Positions 1 through 9,022 of a stretch of 64,000 bases of DNA are shown here, piece by piece. A program made the position numbers and the translations under genes. The notes under the pieces were generated by a model. That model did not search any database. It saw nothing but the letters and a program-made list of their open reading frames with translations, and had not been told where the DNA came from. Every line of letters begins with the position of its first letter. The first letter of the stretch is position 1. Source of the DNA: Salirhabdus salicampi (GTDB lineage: Bacteria; Bacillota; Bacilli; Bacillales; Alkalibacillaceae); assembly GCF_024259515.1 (NCBI RefSeq), contig NZ_JANBWE010000002.1:310001-374000 (forward strand), read 5' to 3'.

Positions 1-149
1 ACAGGACGAATTCGTTTTCCTCCTGCTTGAAGTAACTGGGTTGAAGCTGCACGCAATACTGAGTGCTCCGCCTGAATAATATGGAGTAGCTCTTTATCAA
101 TTTTGTTAATATCATCTTTTAGAAAGTAATAGCTTGTAGACAATTTCAT
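1..149 (-). CDS. hepT: Heptaprenyl diphosphate synthase component 2, N-terminal part
   Basis: Only the first 49 codons are in the window; the gene runs off the left edge. The visible peptide ends in LLQAGGKRIRP, the first conserved block of all-trans polyprenyl synthases (GGKRxRP). In the family this large subunit pairs with HepS (the gene at 888) to elongate farnesyl diphosphate to the C35 side chain of menaquinone-7. It lies directly downstream of menG, as in B. subtilis hepS-menG-hepT. The ATG at 147-149 follows an AGGTGA ribosome-binding site. The family assignment is secure; catalytic aspartate motifs are outside the window. Confidence 0.88.
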   Translation of the reverse strand, partial: MKLSTSYYFLKDDINKIDKELLHIIQAEHSVLRAASTQLLQAGGKRIRP

Positions 150-173
150 GAAAGTCACCTTTTATACTTTGTT

Positions 174-884
174 CTAATTTGGTTTTACGCCTAAGTGCAT
201 GGCAGCAACCCCGCCTGTATAACTTTTCACTTGAACATTACTGAGGCCTGCTTCTTCAAACATGGTCTTTAATGTAAAACGGTCTGGAAAGTCTTTAGCT
301 GAATCATAGAGCCATTTATATTCCTCATAACTCCTTGCAAACACCTTCCCAAATAAAGGCATCACAAACTGAAAATAAACATAATATAATTGCTTGAAAA
401 CAGGTAGTGTAGGTTGTGATGTTTCTAAGCAAACGACCTTGCCCCCTGGTTTGACAACTCGAGCCATTTCCGATAATACCTTAGCATAATCTTGGACGTT
501 ACGTAAACCAAAACCAATCGTCACGTAATCAAACGTGTTGTCTGGAAAAGGAAGGTTCATTGCATCTCCATGAACAAAAGATACATAATCTAAGTTCATT
601 TCTTTCACCTTTTCCCGACCTACTGATAACATATTTTCACTAAAATCTAAACCAACCACTTCTCCAGATGTTCCTACTGCTCTCGCTAATGATATAGCCC
701 AGTCACCTGTTCCACAACATACATCGAGTGCTTTAGCACCTTTCTGAACGTCCATCCTTTTCATAACATCTTTTCGCCACGCCTTATGACGTTGAAAAGA
801 TATAATGGAATTCATTTTGTCATACTTTTTATAAATTTTTTCAAATACGTGATGAACCTTAGCTGATTTCGTTTGCCGCTCCAT
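174..884 (-). CDS. menG: Demethylmenaquinone methyltransferase
   Basis: This 236-residue SAM-dependent methyltransferase (UbiE/MenG family) catalyses the last step of menaquinone synthesis, C-methylation of demethylmenaquinone. The SAM-binding motif DVCCGTGD is at residues 54-61 and the family signature GFGLRNV at 124-130. Length and end-to-end similarity match Bacillus MenG. It sits three bases downstream of hepS and upstream of hepT, so ring methylation and side-chain synthesis are co-transcribed. No unusual features were seen. Confidence 0.95.
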   Translation of the reverse strand: MERQTKSAKVHHVFEKIYKKYDKMNSIISFQRHKAWRKDVMKRMDVQKGAKALDVCCGTGDWAISLARAVGTSGEVVGLDFSENMLSVGREKVKEMNLDYVSFVHGDAMNLPFPDNTFDYVTIGFGLRNVQDYAKVLSEMARVVKPGGKVVCLETSQPTLPVFKQLYYVYFQFVMPLFGKVFARSYEEYKWLYDSAKDFPDRFTLKTMFEEAGLSNVQVKSYTGGVAAMHLGVKPN

Positions 885-887
885 TTG

Positions 888-1661
888 CTACCCTTCTTCC
901 AGTAATATTTCTTGAGATGGTAATCCATGAAACCATTCTAACAATTTCCCTTTAATATGATCATTGTGCAAGTTTTGAACTTGCTCGTATACTTTACTTG
1001 TCAGCTCTTTCGTTTTTTCATGAATGAGCGGACGAACTTTACCACCTAAACTTAGTCGTTCTTCTCCAAGGGTAAATGTTAAATGAGGGGAAAAATCTTT
1101 CTGATGATTATGTTCACTTTCCACTTGTAATCTCTTTATAAGTAACCAGTCACTCATAATTTCCACAATATCTGGCATTTGGAAATACTCTGCCACCTTT
1201 TTTATAAGCATGGATTCAATTTCCCGCACCTCACATAAAAGATCTTCAAGTTTATGGAATTGGTTATGGTACACGGTCATTTTCCGTTCATTCATTTCCC
1301 GTACAGCACCCGCTAATGCTTGAATTAACGATACATCCTCCAACTGTGCCAGTCCTTCATAAAAAAGACCACTATATAAGTCTCCTGCTAGTACGGTTAG
1401 TTGTTGTTTGTGGAATGCCTCTGAAGCTAATTGTTCCGGCACCTGGTCATGAGTGTCCATGGCAATTTGCATTAACATGGTTGCGACCAAGTACGTTTCT
1501 TTATAGTCAACACCTTTAATTGATTCCTCAATGAACAATTTCAAGAAAAAGATTTTATCTTCAGAAATACTTGGTTGATCGACCTTTTCGGACATGTATG
1601 GGTGGTTGATTCGCCCATGTATCTTTTGTTTTATTTCATATATTTCGTTATGTATGCTCAA
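888..1661 (-). CDS. hepS: Heptaprenyl diphosphate synthase component 1
   Basis: This is the small, non-catalytic regulatory subunit of heptaprenyl diphosphate synthase, which works with HepT to make the menaquinone-7 side chain. It is 257 residues from the start chosen here. The longest reading begins with an ATG at 1683-1685, but an AAGGTGG ribosome-binding site lies five bases before a TTG codon at 1659-1661, and B. subtilis HepS aligns from about there (SIHNEIYEIKQK onward), so TTG is the likely start. It contains the DTHDQVP segment typical of the family. It lies between mtrB and menG. Confidence 0.9.
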   Translation of the reverse strand: MSIHNEIYEIKQKIHGRINHPYMSEKVDQPSISEDKIFFLKLFIEESIKGVDYKETYLVATMLMQIAMDTHDQVPEQLASEAFHKQQLTVLAGDLYSGLFYEGLAQLEDVSLIQALAGAVREMNERKMTVYHNQFHKLEDLLCEVREIESMLIKKVAEYFQMPDIVEIMSDWLLIKRLQVESEHNHQKDFSPHLTFTLGEERLSLGGKVRPLIHEKTKELTSKVYEQVQNLHNDHIKGKLLEWFHGLPSQEILLEEG

Positions 1662-1740
1662 AAGAACCACCTTTACCCTTCCCAACCTTCTTCAAGTATA
1701 TTATGGGCACACAGCCATCATTTTACCATATGTATTAAAA

Positions 1741-1770
1741 TAAAAGACAGAGTTTATGCCTCCTCTGTCT
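1741..1770 (-). terminator. Hairpin at the end of mtrB
   Basis: An 8-bp stem, AGACAGAG/CTCTGTCT (1745-1752 and 1763-1770), is followed on the minus strand by a T/A-rich tail. It overlaps the mtrB stop codon and lies about 85 bases before hepS, so it could attenuate read-through into the hep-men genes. Confidence 0.5.
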
Positions 1771-1987
1771 CGGTATGTATTTCACCATGACTTGATTGTA
1801 TATACGCTTTCCCTCTTACTTTTACAGCTGATGTATGCTCAGTAAACTGGGCAATCATGACTTCTCCCTTATCAAGCTTCTCAGAATGATGGAACCGAGT
1901 ATCCGACCCTCTCGTCAAACCTATGACGTTCACACCATCTTCTAAAGCTTTTATGACAAAAAAATCAGTTGGCGATTTGGAACTCAT
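1754..1987 (-). CDS. mtrB: Tryptophan RNA-binding attenuation protein (TRAP)
   Basis: This 77-residue protein matches TRAP over its whole length. In bacilli TRAP forms an 11-mer ring that binds tryptophan and then wraps GAG/UAG repeats in trp leader RNA, causing termination or blocking translation. The RNA-contacting residues K37, K56 and R58 are present, as is the GLTRG segment near residues 23-27. The start has an AAGGAGGA site. In B. subtilis mtrB follows folE (mtrA); here it directly follows hbs and folE is missing from this spot. Confidence 0.95.
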   Translation of the reverse strand: MSSKSPTDFFVIKALEDGVNVIGLTRGSDTRFHHSEKLDKGEVMIAQFTEHTSAVKVRGKAYIQSSHGEIHTETEEA

Positions 1988-2087
1988 CTACGTAGTTCCT
2001 CCTTAACGTATTTTCATACTACCTATGATACTTTTCTATTTTATCATTAGTTAAGTAGATAATCTATGAATATTATCTTTAGACATA

Positions 2088-2113
2088 ACAAAAAGGGGGG
2101 CGAACCCCCCTTT
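2088..2113 (-). terminator. Terminator of hbs
   Basis: Six G-C pairs plus flanking A-T pairs (2092-2100 with 2105-2113) enclose a TTCG loop on the minus strand, followed by TTG and a T-rich run. This is a strong intrinsic terminator between hbs and mtrB. Confidence 0.85.
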
Positions 2114-2139
2114 CTTGTAAACTAGCCCTATGTATTCGC

Positions 2140-2412
2140 TTATTTCACAGCATCCTTAAGGGCTTTACCCGGTTTAAACGCTGGTACCTTACTAGCTGGG
2201 ATTTCAATCTCTTCACCAGTTTGTGGGTTACGTCCTTTACGTGCAGCGCGCTCACGTACTTCAAAGTTACCAAAGCCAATTAATTGAACTTTATCACCTT
2301 CTTGTAGTGTGTCCGCGATGGATTCAAAGACAGCATCAACAGCTTTAGAAGCATCTTTTTTAGACAAGTCACTTTTCTCAGCAACTGTGTTTACTAAATC
2401 AGTCTTGTTCAT
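2140..2412 (-). CDS. hbs: DNA-binding protein HU
   Basis: This is a 90-residue HU-family histone-like protein beginning [21 protein letters not shown] dimers bend and compact DNA across the nucleoid. The beta-arm segment [12 protein letters not shown] and the [13 protein letters not shown] signature are intact. The reading frame is open for 26 more codons upstream, but a GGAGG ribosome-binding site eight bases before the ATG at 2410-2412 and the fixed length of the family set the start. It is monocistronic, bounded by its own sigma-A-like promoter and a strong terminator. Confidence 0.97.
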   Translation of the reverse strand: MNKTDLVNTVAEKSDLSKKDASKAVDAVFESIADTLQEGDKVQLIGFGNFEVRERAARKGRNPQTGEEIEIPASKVPAFKPGKALKDAVK

Positions 2413-2740
2413 GTCTTTCACCTCCTCCCAAAAATGGGCTGTAACTTGGAATAATAGAAGTATAATCCCTATTACTCCATTACTTAACAATTCACATAAA
2501 AATTATTCATAGAAATCAACAGAAATACTGATGACAAGCCTTATCTTAAACGAATTTTCAACGAAATTCAATATAATTAGCTAAAATTATTCATCATTTT
2601 GTTTGTTTTTCCTATTATCCCCAATCACAACCAAATGGTAACACATATAGATAAAGTGTTGCAACAACAATACTTTAAGCGCTTTCACACCGTTTTTTGA
2701 TTTGTTACAGCAGTACTATCAAAATTCCATCAAAAAAGAC
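2413..2740. other. Long AT-rich leader/intergenic region upstream of hbs
   Basis: No gene is visible here. The stretch is AT-rich and holds a sigma-A-like promoter at 2543-2571, giving hbs an untranslated leader of roughly 120 bases. The rest, up to the spoIVA terminator, shows no recognisable RNA element. Confidence 0.6.
2543..2571 (-). promoter_or_regulatory. Sigma-A-like promoter of hbs
   Basis: On the minus strand a TTGAAT -35 (2566-2571) and a TAAGAT -10 (2543-2548) are separated by 17 bases. Confidence 0.6.
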
Positions 2741-2769
2741 AAAAAAAATAAGCGGCATAGCCGCTTTTA
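2741..2769 (-). terminator. Terminator of spoIVA
   Basis: The stem AAGCGGC/GCCGCTT (2750-2756 with 2760-2766) has a three-base loop and is followed on the minus strand by a run of eight T. The right arm touches the spoIVA stop codon at 2767-2769. Confidence 0.85.
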
Positions 2770-4245
2770 TAAGATAATCGCGATTAACCCACCGCTTCCT
2801 TCGTTTATAATTCTCTCTAATGTTTCCTTTAATTTATACCGTGCATTCTCTGGCATGAGGGAGAGCTTCGCTTGAATTCCCTCGCGAACGATAGAGCTCA
2901 ATGAACGACCGAATATGTCTGAATTCCATATGGATAAAGGATCTTCCTCAAAGTCTTGCATTAAGTATCGAACAAGCTCCTCGCTTTGCTTTTCCGTACC
3001 AATAATTGGAGCAAATTCAGACTCCACATCCACTTTCACCATATGAATTGAAGGAGCAACAGCTTTTAATCTAACCCCAAATCTAGATCCTTGACGAATG
3101 ATTTCAGGCTCATCTAACGCCATATCTTCTAATGTTGGAGCAGCAATTCCATACCCTGTCTGTTTAACCATCTTTAAGGCTTCTGCTACTTGGTCATATT
3201 CACGCTTCGCATGGGAAAGATCTTGCATTAATTCTAGCAAATGATCTCTTCCCCTAATTTCAACCCCAACGATTTCTTTTAGCACATGGTCATATAGTTC
3301 ATCTGGGGCATGCAGGTCAATTTCAGCAATTCCTTCTCCCATTTCCATTCCCGCTAGTTGAGCACGATCTACGAAGTCATAATCATAAAAATGACCGACA
3401 ACCCGATCGACATCGCGTAACCGTTTAATATCCTTCACGGTTTCCTGAATGGCGTCTTCATATTTCTCTCTTAGCCAGTGGCCATCTTTTAGCACCATTA
3501 CCCAGCTTGGAAGGTTTACATTTACTTCTAAAACCGGGAACTCGTATAATGCTTCACGCAATACGTTATACACATCATGATCACGCATTTCTTCCACACT
3601 TAGAGCAACAACAGGAATATCGTATTTCTCTTTTAACTCTTCACGTAGCAGCTCTGTATCTTTATGGTGAGGCCGAACTGTGTTTAGTACCATAATGAAT
3701 GGTTTTCCTACTTCTTTTAATTCAGATACTACCTTTTCTTCTGCTTCTACATAGTCTTCTCTTGCAATATCACCGATCGTTCCATCTGTTGTAACAACGA
3801 CCCCTATCGTTGAGTGGTCTTGGATAACTTTTCGAGTACCGATTTCTGCTGCATCATGAAAAGGAATAGCCTCTTCATACCAAGGTGTTTGAATCATACG
3901 TGGGCCATCTTCATCTTCAAAACCCTTCGCACCGTTTACGGTATACCCGACACAGTCCACTAAACGAACATTCACTTCCAATCCTTCGTCTACATTTACG
4001 GTAACCGCTTGATTTGGAATGAACTTTGGCTCTGTTGTCATAATCGTTCTTCCAGCTGCACTTTGAGGAAGTTCATCCTGTGCTCTTGCTCGCTCATCCT
4101 CATCGTCTATGTTCGGTAAGACAACTAAATCCATAAACTTTTTAATAAAAGTAGATTTTCCTGTTCTTACCGCACCGACGACGCCGAGATAGATATCTCC
4201 ATTTGTACGTTTTGATATGTCTTTAAAAATATCGACTCTTTCCAA
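2767..4245 (-). CDS. spoIVA: Stage IV sporulation protein A, spore coat morphogenetic ATPase
   Basis: SpoIVA polymerises by ATP hydrolysis on the outer forespore membrane and forms the basement layer of the spore coat. The Walker A motif GAVRTGKS is at about residues 24-31 and the protein closely follows the B. subtilis sequence to the C-terminal GGLIAIIL. The frame is open for 18 codons upstream from an ATG, but a GGGAGGGG site precedes a TTG at 4243-4245; this start gives 492 residues, exactly the B. subtilis length. A sigma-E-like promoter lies upstream, fitting mother-cell expression. Confidence 0.96.
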   Translation of the reverse strand: MERVDIFKDISKRTNGDIYLGVVGAVRTGKSTFIKKFMDLVVLPNIDDEDERARAQDELPQSAAGRTIMTTEPKFIPNQAVTVNVDEGLEVNVRLVDCVGYTVNGAKGFEDEDGPRMIQTPWYEEAIPFHDAAEIGTRKVIQDHSTIGVVVTTDGTIGDIAREDYVEAEEKVVSELKEVGKPFIMVLNTVRPHHKDTELLREELKEKYDIPVVALSVEEMRDHDVYNVLREALYEFPVLEVNVNLPSWVMVLKDGHWLREKYEDAIQETVKDIKRLRDVDRVVGHFYDYDFVDRAQLAGMEMGEGIAEIDLHAPDELYDHVLKEIVGVEIRGRDHLLELMQDLSHAKREYDQVAEALKMVKQTGYGIAAPTLEDMALDEPEIIRQGSRFGVRLKAVAPSIHMVKVDVESEFAPIIGTEKQSEELVRYLMQDFEEDPLSIWNSDIFGRSLSSIVREGIQAKLSLMPENARYKLKETLERIINEGSGGLIAIIL

Positions 4246-4319
4246 AAGATCCCCTCCCGATCCGTATACTTCAATGAAACAATAAAGACAACCAGACATT
4301 ACAATTCTGTGACACTAAA

Positions 4320-4349
4320 AGTCTATGACGTTGTCCTATCAAAATATGA
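4320..4349 (-). promoter_or_regulatory. Sigma-E-like promoter of spoIVA
   Basis: On the minus strand TCATATT (4343-4349), 15 bases, then CATAGACT (4320-4327). This matches the sigma-E consensus (TCATATT, 13-15, CATACAnT) with one mismatch. Confidence 0.6.
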
Positions 4350-4365
4350 CTTAAATTTATAAAAA

Positions 4366-4392
4366 TACAAAAAGACACCTTTAAAAGGTGTC
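4366..4392 (-). terminator. Terminator of yphF
   Basis: The hairpin GACACC/GGTGTC (extended by A-T pairs) at 4374-4392 overlaps the yphF stop and is followed on the minus strand by TTTTTGTATTTTT. Confidence 0.75.
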
Positions 4393-5122
4393 ATTGTACT
4401 TCTGTAAGGTTAGGAGCAAAAATTGGCTCCCCATCTTTTACAGTGTATGGTACAGAATATGCAGGGACAAACGGTTTATGATCAGTTAATAAATACCGAA
4501 TATCATCACCGTTATTGTATTCATGTTCGTACGTTTGTAAAGCATCGTAAAGATCAATTCGATAATCAATAATTAAATTTCCTTCCGTTGTGATTAAAAC
4601 AGGAAGGTTATTCCCTGTAAATGGACTGACGACAAAAGGCTTCTGATCCAAACCTAACTTTTCGTAATGAATTTCATATATGCCGGGTCCAACTGAATCT
4701 CCAAATGGGGGATACAAATGTTTATTACGATAAAATTCCAGTTTTGTCGCCAGCTGACGAAGGGAATTAGCAAGTCTTAAATCCACTAACTTTACAGTTG
4801 GCTGATCCTCTGGATGAATAATTACATATTGATAAGGGCCGCCTTCTTCAAAAGCGTTGCCTGGTGTTGAAGGAATAATATTTTGTTCCTTCAAGTCTTT
4901 AAAATGAATGGGATACTTTAAAAATATTTCTGTATCTTTGTCTCTCGTTTTAATAGGAAGCCAACCATTATTCCGTTCACGATATGTATCAATCGCCTCT
5001 TGTACCGAGTTTAATTGGATGTCATTTGGCACTTGATTTTTTTCAAGGCGATCTTGTGGGTATAAACATCCAGTAAGGGTAAACATTATAGTCAACATCA
5101 TGATTATGTTTCTTTTTAACAT
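4391..5122 (-). CDS. yphF: Putative lipoprotein, YphF family
   Basis: This 243-residue protein has an N-terminal hydrophobic segment ending in the lipobox LTGC (Cys19), so it is predicted to be lipidated and anchored outside the membrane. The rest is hydrophilic with no enzyme motif I recognise. Position between spoIVA and yphE, together with size and lipobox, matches B. subtilis yphF, whose biochemical role is unknown; expression during sporulation is plausible from its neighbours. It follows yphE by 16 bases and probably shares its transcript. Confidence 0.75.
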   Translation of the reverse strand: MLKRNIIMMLTIMFTLTGCLYPQDRLEKNQVPNDIQLNSVQEAIDTYRERNNGWLPIKTRDKDTEIFLKYPIHFKDLKEQNIIPSTPGNAFEEGGPYQYVIIHPEDQPTVKLVDLRLANSLRQLATKLEFYRNKHLYPPFGDSVGPGIYEIHYEKLGLDQKPFVVSPFTGNNLPVLITTEGNLIIDYRIDLYDALQTYEHEYNNGDDIRYLLTDHKPFVPAYSVPYTVKDGEPIFAPNLTEVQ

Positions 5123-5138
5123 ACTTCATCCTCCATGC

Positions 5139-5336
5139 TCATGTTGATGGTCCACTAAAGACGACATAGAAAATAATAAGACCAGAAGCCATCAAACATA
5201 AATAGGCAATTAGGCCAACAACACCACTTAATATACCTTTTAGCTTGTATCTACTCAATAAAATCAATCCAACTGCCAAAAACATGAAAATCATTCCGGC
5301 AAAAGATATATACATTTTCAGCATTCCAACAGACAT
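5139..5336 (-). CDS. yphE: Small membrane protein, YphE/DUF2768 type
   Basis: This 65-residue protein is almost entirely two transmembrane helices (about residues 7-27 and 36-58) joined by a short basic turn (SRYKLKG). A strong AAAGGAG site precedes the ATG. The locus between spoIVA-yphF and gpsA and the size match B. subtilis yphE, a small protein of unknown function. The family name is from memory and position rather than from a diagnostic motif. Confidence 0.65.
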   Translation of the reverse strand: MSVGMLKMYISFAGMIFMFLAVGLILLSRYKLKGILSGVVGLIAYLCLMASGLIIFYVVFSGPST

Positions 5337-5410
5337 TAATATACGCTCCTTTACTTTGGCTGAAAATAACCGAACATATTATACCATATCCAGCGAAAGG
5401 TTAGCATATA

Positions 5411-5444
5411 AAAGCCGAGGTGAAGGGGCCATACACCTCGGCTT
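5411..5444 (-). terminator. Terminator after spoVIF
   Basis: An 11-bp perfect stem, AAGCCGAGGTG/CACCTCGGCTT (5412-5422 with 5434-5444), is followed by TTT on the minus strand. It ends the der-gpsA-spoVIF direction of transcription. Confidence 0.8.
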
Positions 5445-5543
5445 GACTAAATATTCCCATCCTTGCAACTCGTTATGATTAGTTGCTGCGATTTATTTTA
5501 TGCTAACTGAAAACCGTTTGTATCATCATGTGCCCAAGCAGCA

Positions 5544-5807
5544 TTAATTCTTAAACATATTTTGTAGTGTATTCATATCCATTGGCACATTTTGCTTTGT
5601 AACCATTTCTACAATTTGATCTTCCTTCTCCTTCGGCAATGGTTTATTTGCCATCTTCGCCAGTCGACGTACTAATTGGCGAACCGTTTTTTCATCAGAG
5701 AAGTCTGCATTTTTTACCGAATCAGCTATTTTAAATATGTCATTTGTATTCATATTTGCTTTATTTTCTATATGCTCAAATACGTTCTTTTCAAAATCTT
5801 TACCCAC
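5544..5807 (-). CDS. Stage VI sporulation protein F-like protein
   Basis: This 87-residue hydrophilic protein resembles the SpoVIF (YjcC) family in its core: a DIFKIADSVKNADFSDEKTVRQLV-like region, the LAKMANKPLP segment and a C-terminal PMDMNTLQNMF. In B. subtilis SpoVIF is a late mother-cell factor that supports GerE-dependent coat gene expression. It starts with GTG behind AAGGAGG and lies 63 bases downstream of gpsA. In B. subtilis spoVIF is elsewhere, so this may be a paralogue in a gpsA-linked position. Confidence 0.7.
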   Translation of the reverse strand: MGKDFEKNVFEHIENKANMNTNDIFKIADSVKNADFSDEKTVRQLVRRLAKMANKPLPKEKEDQIVEMVTKQNVPMDMNTLQNMFKN

Positions 5808-5870
5808 AAGATTTACCTCCTTGTCAATACTGTTCGTAATAGTATATGCAAGGGGGCATTCGGTGTGAGT

Positions 5871-6908
5871 TTATGACCTTGTTCCACCTAAAATATTTGA
5901 TAGGTCTTCCATTTCATGTGTCCGGCCTCTTGTCATAAGTCGGTCCACTACATCCTTCGGATTTTCTTCGTTGAAGAGTACGTGATAAATACCAGAAGTA
6001 ATAGGCATTTCTTCCCCTTGAGCCTTCGCTAGTTGATAGGCAGCTTTCGTTGTACGTACTCCTTCTACAACCATTCCCATTTCCTCTAAAACTTCTGTTA
6101 ATTTAAAACCTTTTCCGAGCATATTTCCGGCCCGCCAATTTCGGCTATGGGAGCTCGTACACGTGACAATTAAATCCCCTACTCCTGTAAGACCAGAGAA
6201 AGTTAGTGGGTTCGCTCCTAACGAAGTACCTAGCCGAGCAATTTCCGCTAATCCACGTGTAATGAGGGCTGCTTTCGCATTATCCCCATAGTTTAATCCA
6301 TCTGATATACCAGCACCTAGAGCGATAATATTTTTTAAAGCTCCTCCAAGTTCAACACCGATAATATCTGGATTTGTGTAAACCCGAAAATGTTCGTTAA
6401 TAAAAAGGTCTTGAGCAACCTCCGCTTCCGTTAAATTATGTGAGGATACGGTTACGGTTGTTGGATGCCTTAAACCAACCTCTTCCGCATGACTTGGTCC
6501 TGATAGTACGACAACTCCGTTATGTAAATGGGACGGAATTTCCTCCTCAATAATTTCTGAAACACGCTTGAATGTTCCAGGTTCAATCCCTTTAGCAGCA
6601 TGAATAATAGTTACTGATTGTTTTAACAGTTGGCTTATTTCTTGACATACTTCACGCATCGCTTTTGTTGGAACAACAAGAACAATGGCGTCCACGTCTA
6701 CTAATGCTTGTTCCATATCAAAGTGTGCTGTAACATTGTCCGGTAAAGTCACACCATTTAAATATTTTTTATTTTGACGAGAACGATTAATTTCTTCCGC
6801 TTGTTCACGACGATGAGTCCATAGCCGCACGTCGTGTTTATTGTCACCTAACACTAAAGATAGGGCAGTTCCCCAGCTCCCTGCTCCTACTACGGCAATT
6901 TTTTTCAT
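5871..6908 (-). CDS. gpsA: NAD(P)-dependent glycerol-3-phosphate dehydrogenase
   Basis: GpsA reduces dihydroxyacetone phosphate to sn-glycerol-3-phosphate, the backbone for phospholipids. The Rossmann motif GAGSWGTAL is at residues 8-16, and the catalytic-lysine block GGALKNIIALGAG and substrate-loop TSSHSRN are present. The 345-residue length is normal. It lies 17 bases downstream of der and is likely co-transcribed with it, as in B. subtilis. Confidence 0.96.
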   Translation of the reverse strand: MKKIAVVGAGSWGTALSLVLGDNKHDVRLWTHRREQAEEINRSRQNKKYLNGVTLPDNVTAHFDMEQALVDVDAIVLVVPTKAMREVCQEISQLLKQSVTIIHAAKGIEPGTFKRVSEIIEEEIPSHLHNGVVVLSGPSHAEEVGLRHPTTVTVSSHNLTEAEVAQDLFINEHFRVYTNPDIIGVELGGALKNIIALGAGISDGLNYGDNAKAALITRGLAEIARLGTSLGANPLTFSGLTGVGDLIVTCTSSHSRNWRAGNMLGKGFKLTEVLEEMGMVVEGVRTTKAAYQLAKAQGEEMPITSGIYHVLFNEENPKDVVDRLMTRGRTHEMEDLSNILGGTRS

Positions 6909-6925
6909 CTTCTTTCCCCCTCACC

Positions 6926-8236
6926 TTATTTCCTTTGTCTCGCGTAAATTTTAATTGGTGTACCTTCAAAACCGAATGCCTCTCGAATTCGATTCTCAAG
7001 GAAACGTTTATAGGAAAAGTGCATCAATTCAGGGTCATTCACAAATACGACAAATGTTGGCGGTTTTACAGCAACTTGGGTTACATACAATATTTTTAAC
7101 TTTCTTCCTTTTATTGAAGGAGTTGGATTCATTGCCAGTGCATCGACTATCACTTCATTTAATATATTCGTTTGTACACGTTTTGTATGGTTTTCACTTG
7201 CAATAATAATCTTTGGCACTAACGTGTGTAAGCGTTTTTTTGTCTTTGCGGACAGGAAAACAATTGGTGCGTAATCGAGGAACTGAAACTGTTGTCGTAC
7301 TTTATCCTCGAATTCCTTCATCGTCTTTTCTCCCCGTTCAATCGCATCCCATTTGTTTACGACAATAACAATAGCCTTTCCCGCATCATGTGCATACCCC
7401 GCGATATGCTTATCCTGTTCTATAATACCTGTATCAGCATCGAGTGTAACTAAGACAACATCGGATCGTTCAATGGCCTTTAATGCCCTTAATACACTAT
7501 ACTTTTCTGTTGTCTCATAAACTTTTCCTTTTTTCCGCATACCTGCAGTATCAATGATAACAAACTCTTGGCCATCTTTTTCATAGTGGGTATCAATTGC
7601 ATCGCGTGTTGTTCCTGCAATGTCACTTACAATAACCCTTTCTTCCCCTAACAGAGCATTGACGAGCGATGACTTCCCGACATTTGGTCGCCCGATTAAG
7701 CTAAAACGGATTATTTCATCATCTATCTCTTCCTCTTCCCGTTCAGGGAAATGTTTCACAACTTCATCTAATAAGTCCCCTAATCCTAATCCATGTGTAC
7801 CCGATATTGGGAACGGTTCACCAAAACCTAGTGAATAAAACTCATATACCGTTTCTCTCATTTGTGGGTTGTCCATCTTATTAACAGCAAGAACAATCGG
7901 TTTGTTAGATTTATAAAGCATTTTGGCTACTTCTTCATCTGCAGCTGTAATCCCTTGACGTCCATCAACCATATAAATAATGACATCCGCTTCGTCAATC
8001 GCCACTTCCGCTTGTTGGCGCATTTGTACTAACAGAGGTTCATCTCCAATTTCAATCCCCCCTGTATCAATTAGGTTAAATTTATTATTTAACCATTCTA
8101 CCTCAGAATAAATTCTGTCCCTTGTCACACCTGGAACATCTTCCACAATCGATATTCTTTCCCCAACTAATCGGTTAAAAATTGTTGATTTTCCGACATT
8201 TGGCTTTCCTACAATAGCAACAGTCGATTTACGCAT
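6926..8236 (-). CDS. der: Ribosome-associated GTPase Der (EngA)
   Basis: This double-Era GTPase is required for 50S ribosomal subunit maturation. Two G domains are visible, each with a P-loop: GKPNVGKST at residues 10-18 and GRPNVGKSS near 183; each has NKxD (NKMD, NKWD). A KH-like C-terminal domain follows. The frame extends ten codons further upstream, but AAGGATGG before the ATG at 8234-8236 gives 436 residues, the B. subtilis length. It heads a probable der-gpsA transcript. Confidence 0.97.
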   Translation of the reverse strand: MRKSTVAIVGKPNVGKSTIFNRLVGERISIVEDVPGVTRDRIYSEVEWLNNKFNLIDTGGIEIGDEPLLVQMRQQAEVAIDEADVIIYMVDGRQGITAADEEVAKMLYKSNKPIVLAVNKMDNPQMRETVYEFYSLGFGEPFPISGTHGLGLGDLLDEVVKHFPEREEEEIDDEIIRFSLIGRPNVGKSSLVNALLGEERVIVSDIAGTTRDAIDTHYEKDGQEFVIIDTAGMRKKGKVYETTEKYSVLRALKAIERSDVVLVTLDADTGIIEQDKHIAGYAHDAGKAIVIVVNKWDAIERGEKTMKEFEDKVRQQFQFLDYAPIVFLSAKTKKRLHTLVPKIIIASENHTKRVQTNILNEVIVDALAMNPTPSIKGRKLKILYVTQVAVKPPTFVVFVNDPELMHFSYKRFLENRIREAFGFEGTPIKIYARQRK

Positions 8237-8342
8237 ATCAGTCCATCCTTTATTTATGTTATACAACGTATATTAGTTGTTAAAAACTTATTTTAACTTT
8301 TATATTTTAGCAAACGTGGAATAAATAAACAAAGTTTTCTCG

Positions 8343-8939
8343 TCATACTCCCATTCTTCCACGCTTAGAATGTGTGAATAGTCGATTTATCCTTGAACGA
8401 AATGTTTGAACGACATGGATTACGATCATCAGCTTCACAAACAAAACGACGTCCAGTAAATATGTATAATTGCCTATATAGGTTGGAAAACCGTAAGCAT
8501 ACTGAATCATACCGTAAAGCATTTCTCCGAATGATATGCTAATAAACCATATTGCGGCTTTCTCAACTGGATTTTTCACAAATATAGCTAAACATATATA
8601 ACCTAATAGAACAGATAAAACGGTACTTGATACAAAAAGCCATACAGCGTTTAAGTCATTCCATATTTTCATACCGCAATATCCGAAACTTATACTAATC
8701 GCCACAATCAGTGTACTCGTTTTCACTCTGTTGAAAGCAGCTAAAAACATGCCATAAAACAAAACAAAGCATAAAGGGATAAACAAATAAATATCCCCGA
8801 CAGTTATGTACCAATTTGTACTTATTATTAACAATAAGACCCCAATAGAGTACCAAAATCGATGTTTCTGTTTCACAAACAGAAAGAAAAACACAATCCA
8901 TAGCATCCATGCAATCCAATAAAAAATTCCGCTTGTCAT
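8343..8939 (-). CDS. yphA: YphA-like polytopic membrane protein
   Basis: This 198-residue protein has about six hydrophobic segments and a basic C-terminal tail (RSRINRLFTHSKRGR). No catalytic motif is recognisable. The place between fni and der and the size match B. subtilis yphA (seaA), a sporulation-associated membrane protein. A GTG three codons upstream is in frame, but AGGTG lies six bases before the ATG at 8937-8939, so that start is preferred. The product name rests mainly on synteny. Confidence 0.65.
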   Translation of the reverse strand: MTSGIFYWIAWMLWIVFFFLFVKQKHRFWYSIGVLLLIISTNWYITVGDIYLFIPLCFVLFYGMFLAAFNRVKTSTLIVAISISFGYCGMKIWNDLNAVWLFVSSTVLSVLLGYICLAIFVKNPVEKAAIWFISISFGEMLYGMIQYAYGFPTYIGNYTYLLDVVLFVKLMIVIHVVQTFRSRINRLFTHSKRGRMGV

Positions 8940-8995
8940 TGTCAACACCTACCGTTAGTTAGTATAACTAACAAGACGGATCATTAAACCATTTT

Positions 8996-9022
8996 AAAAA
9001 GACACGATTAACGTGTCTTTTT
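8996..9022 (-). terminator. Terminator of fni
   Basis: An 11-bp perfect inverted repeat, AAAAAGACACG/CGTGTCTTTTT (8996-9006 with 9012-9022), with a five-base loop and T runs on both strands. Confidence 0.85.
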
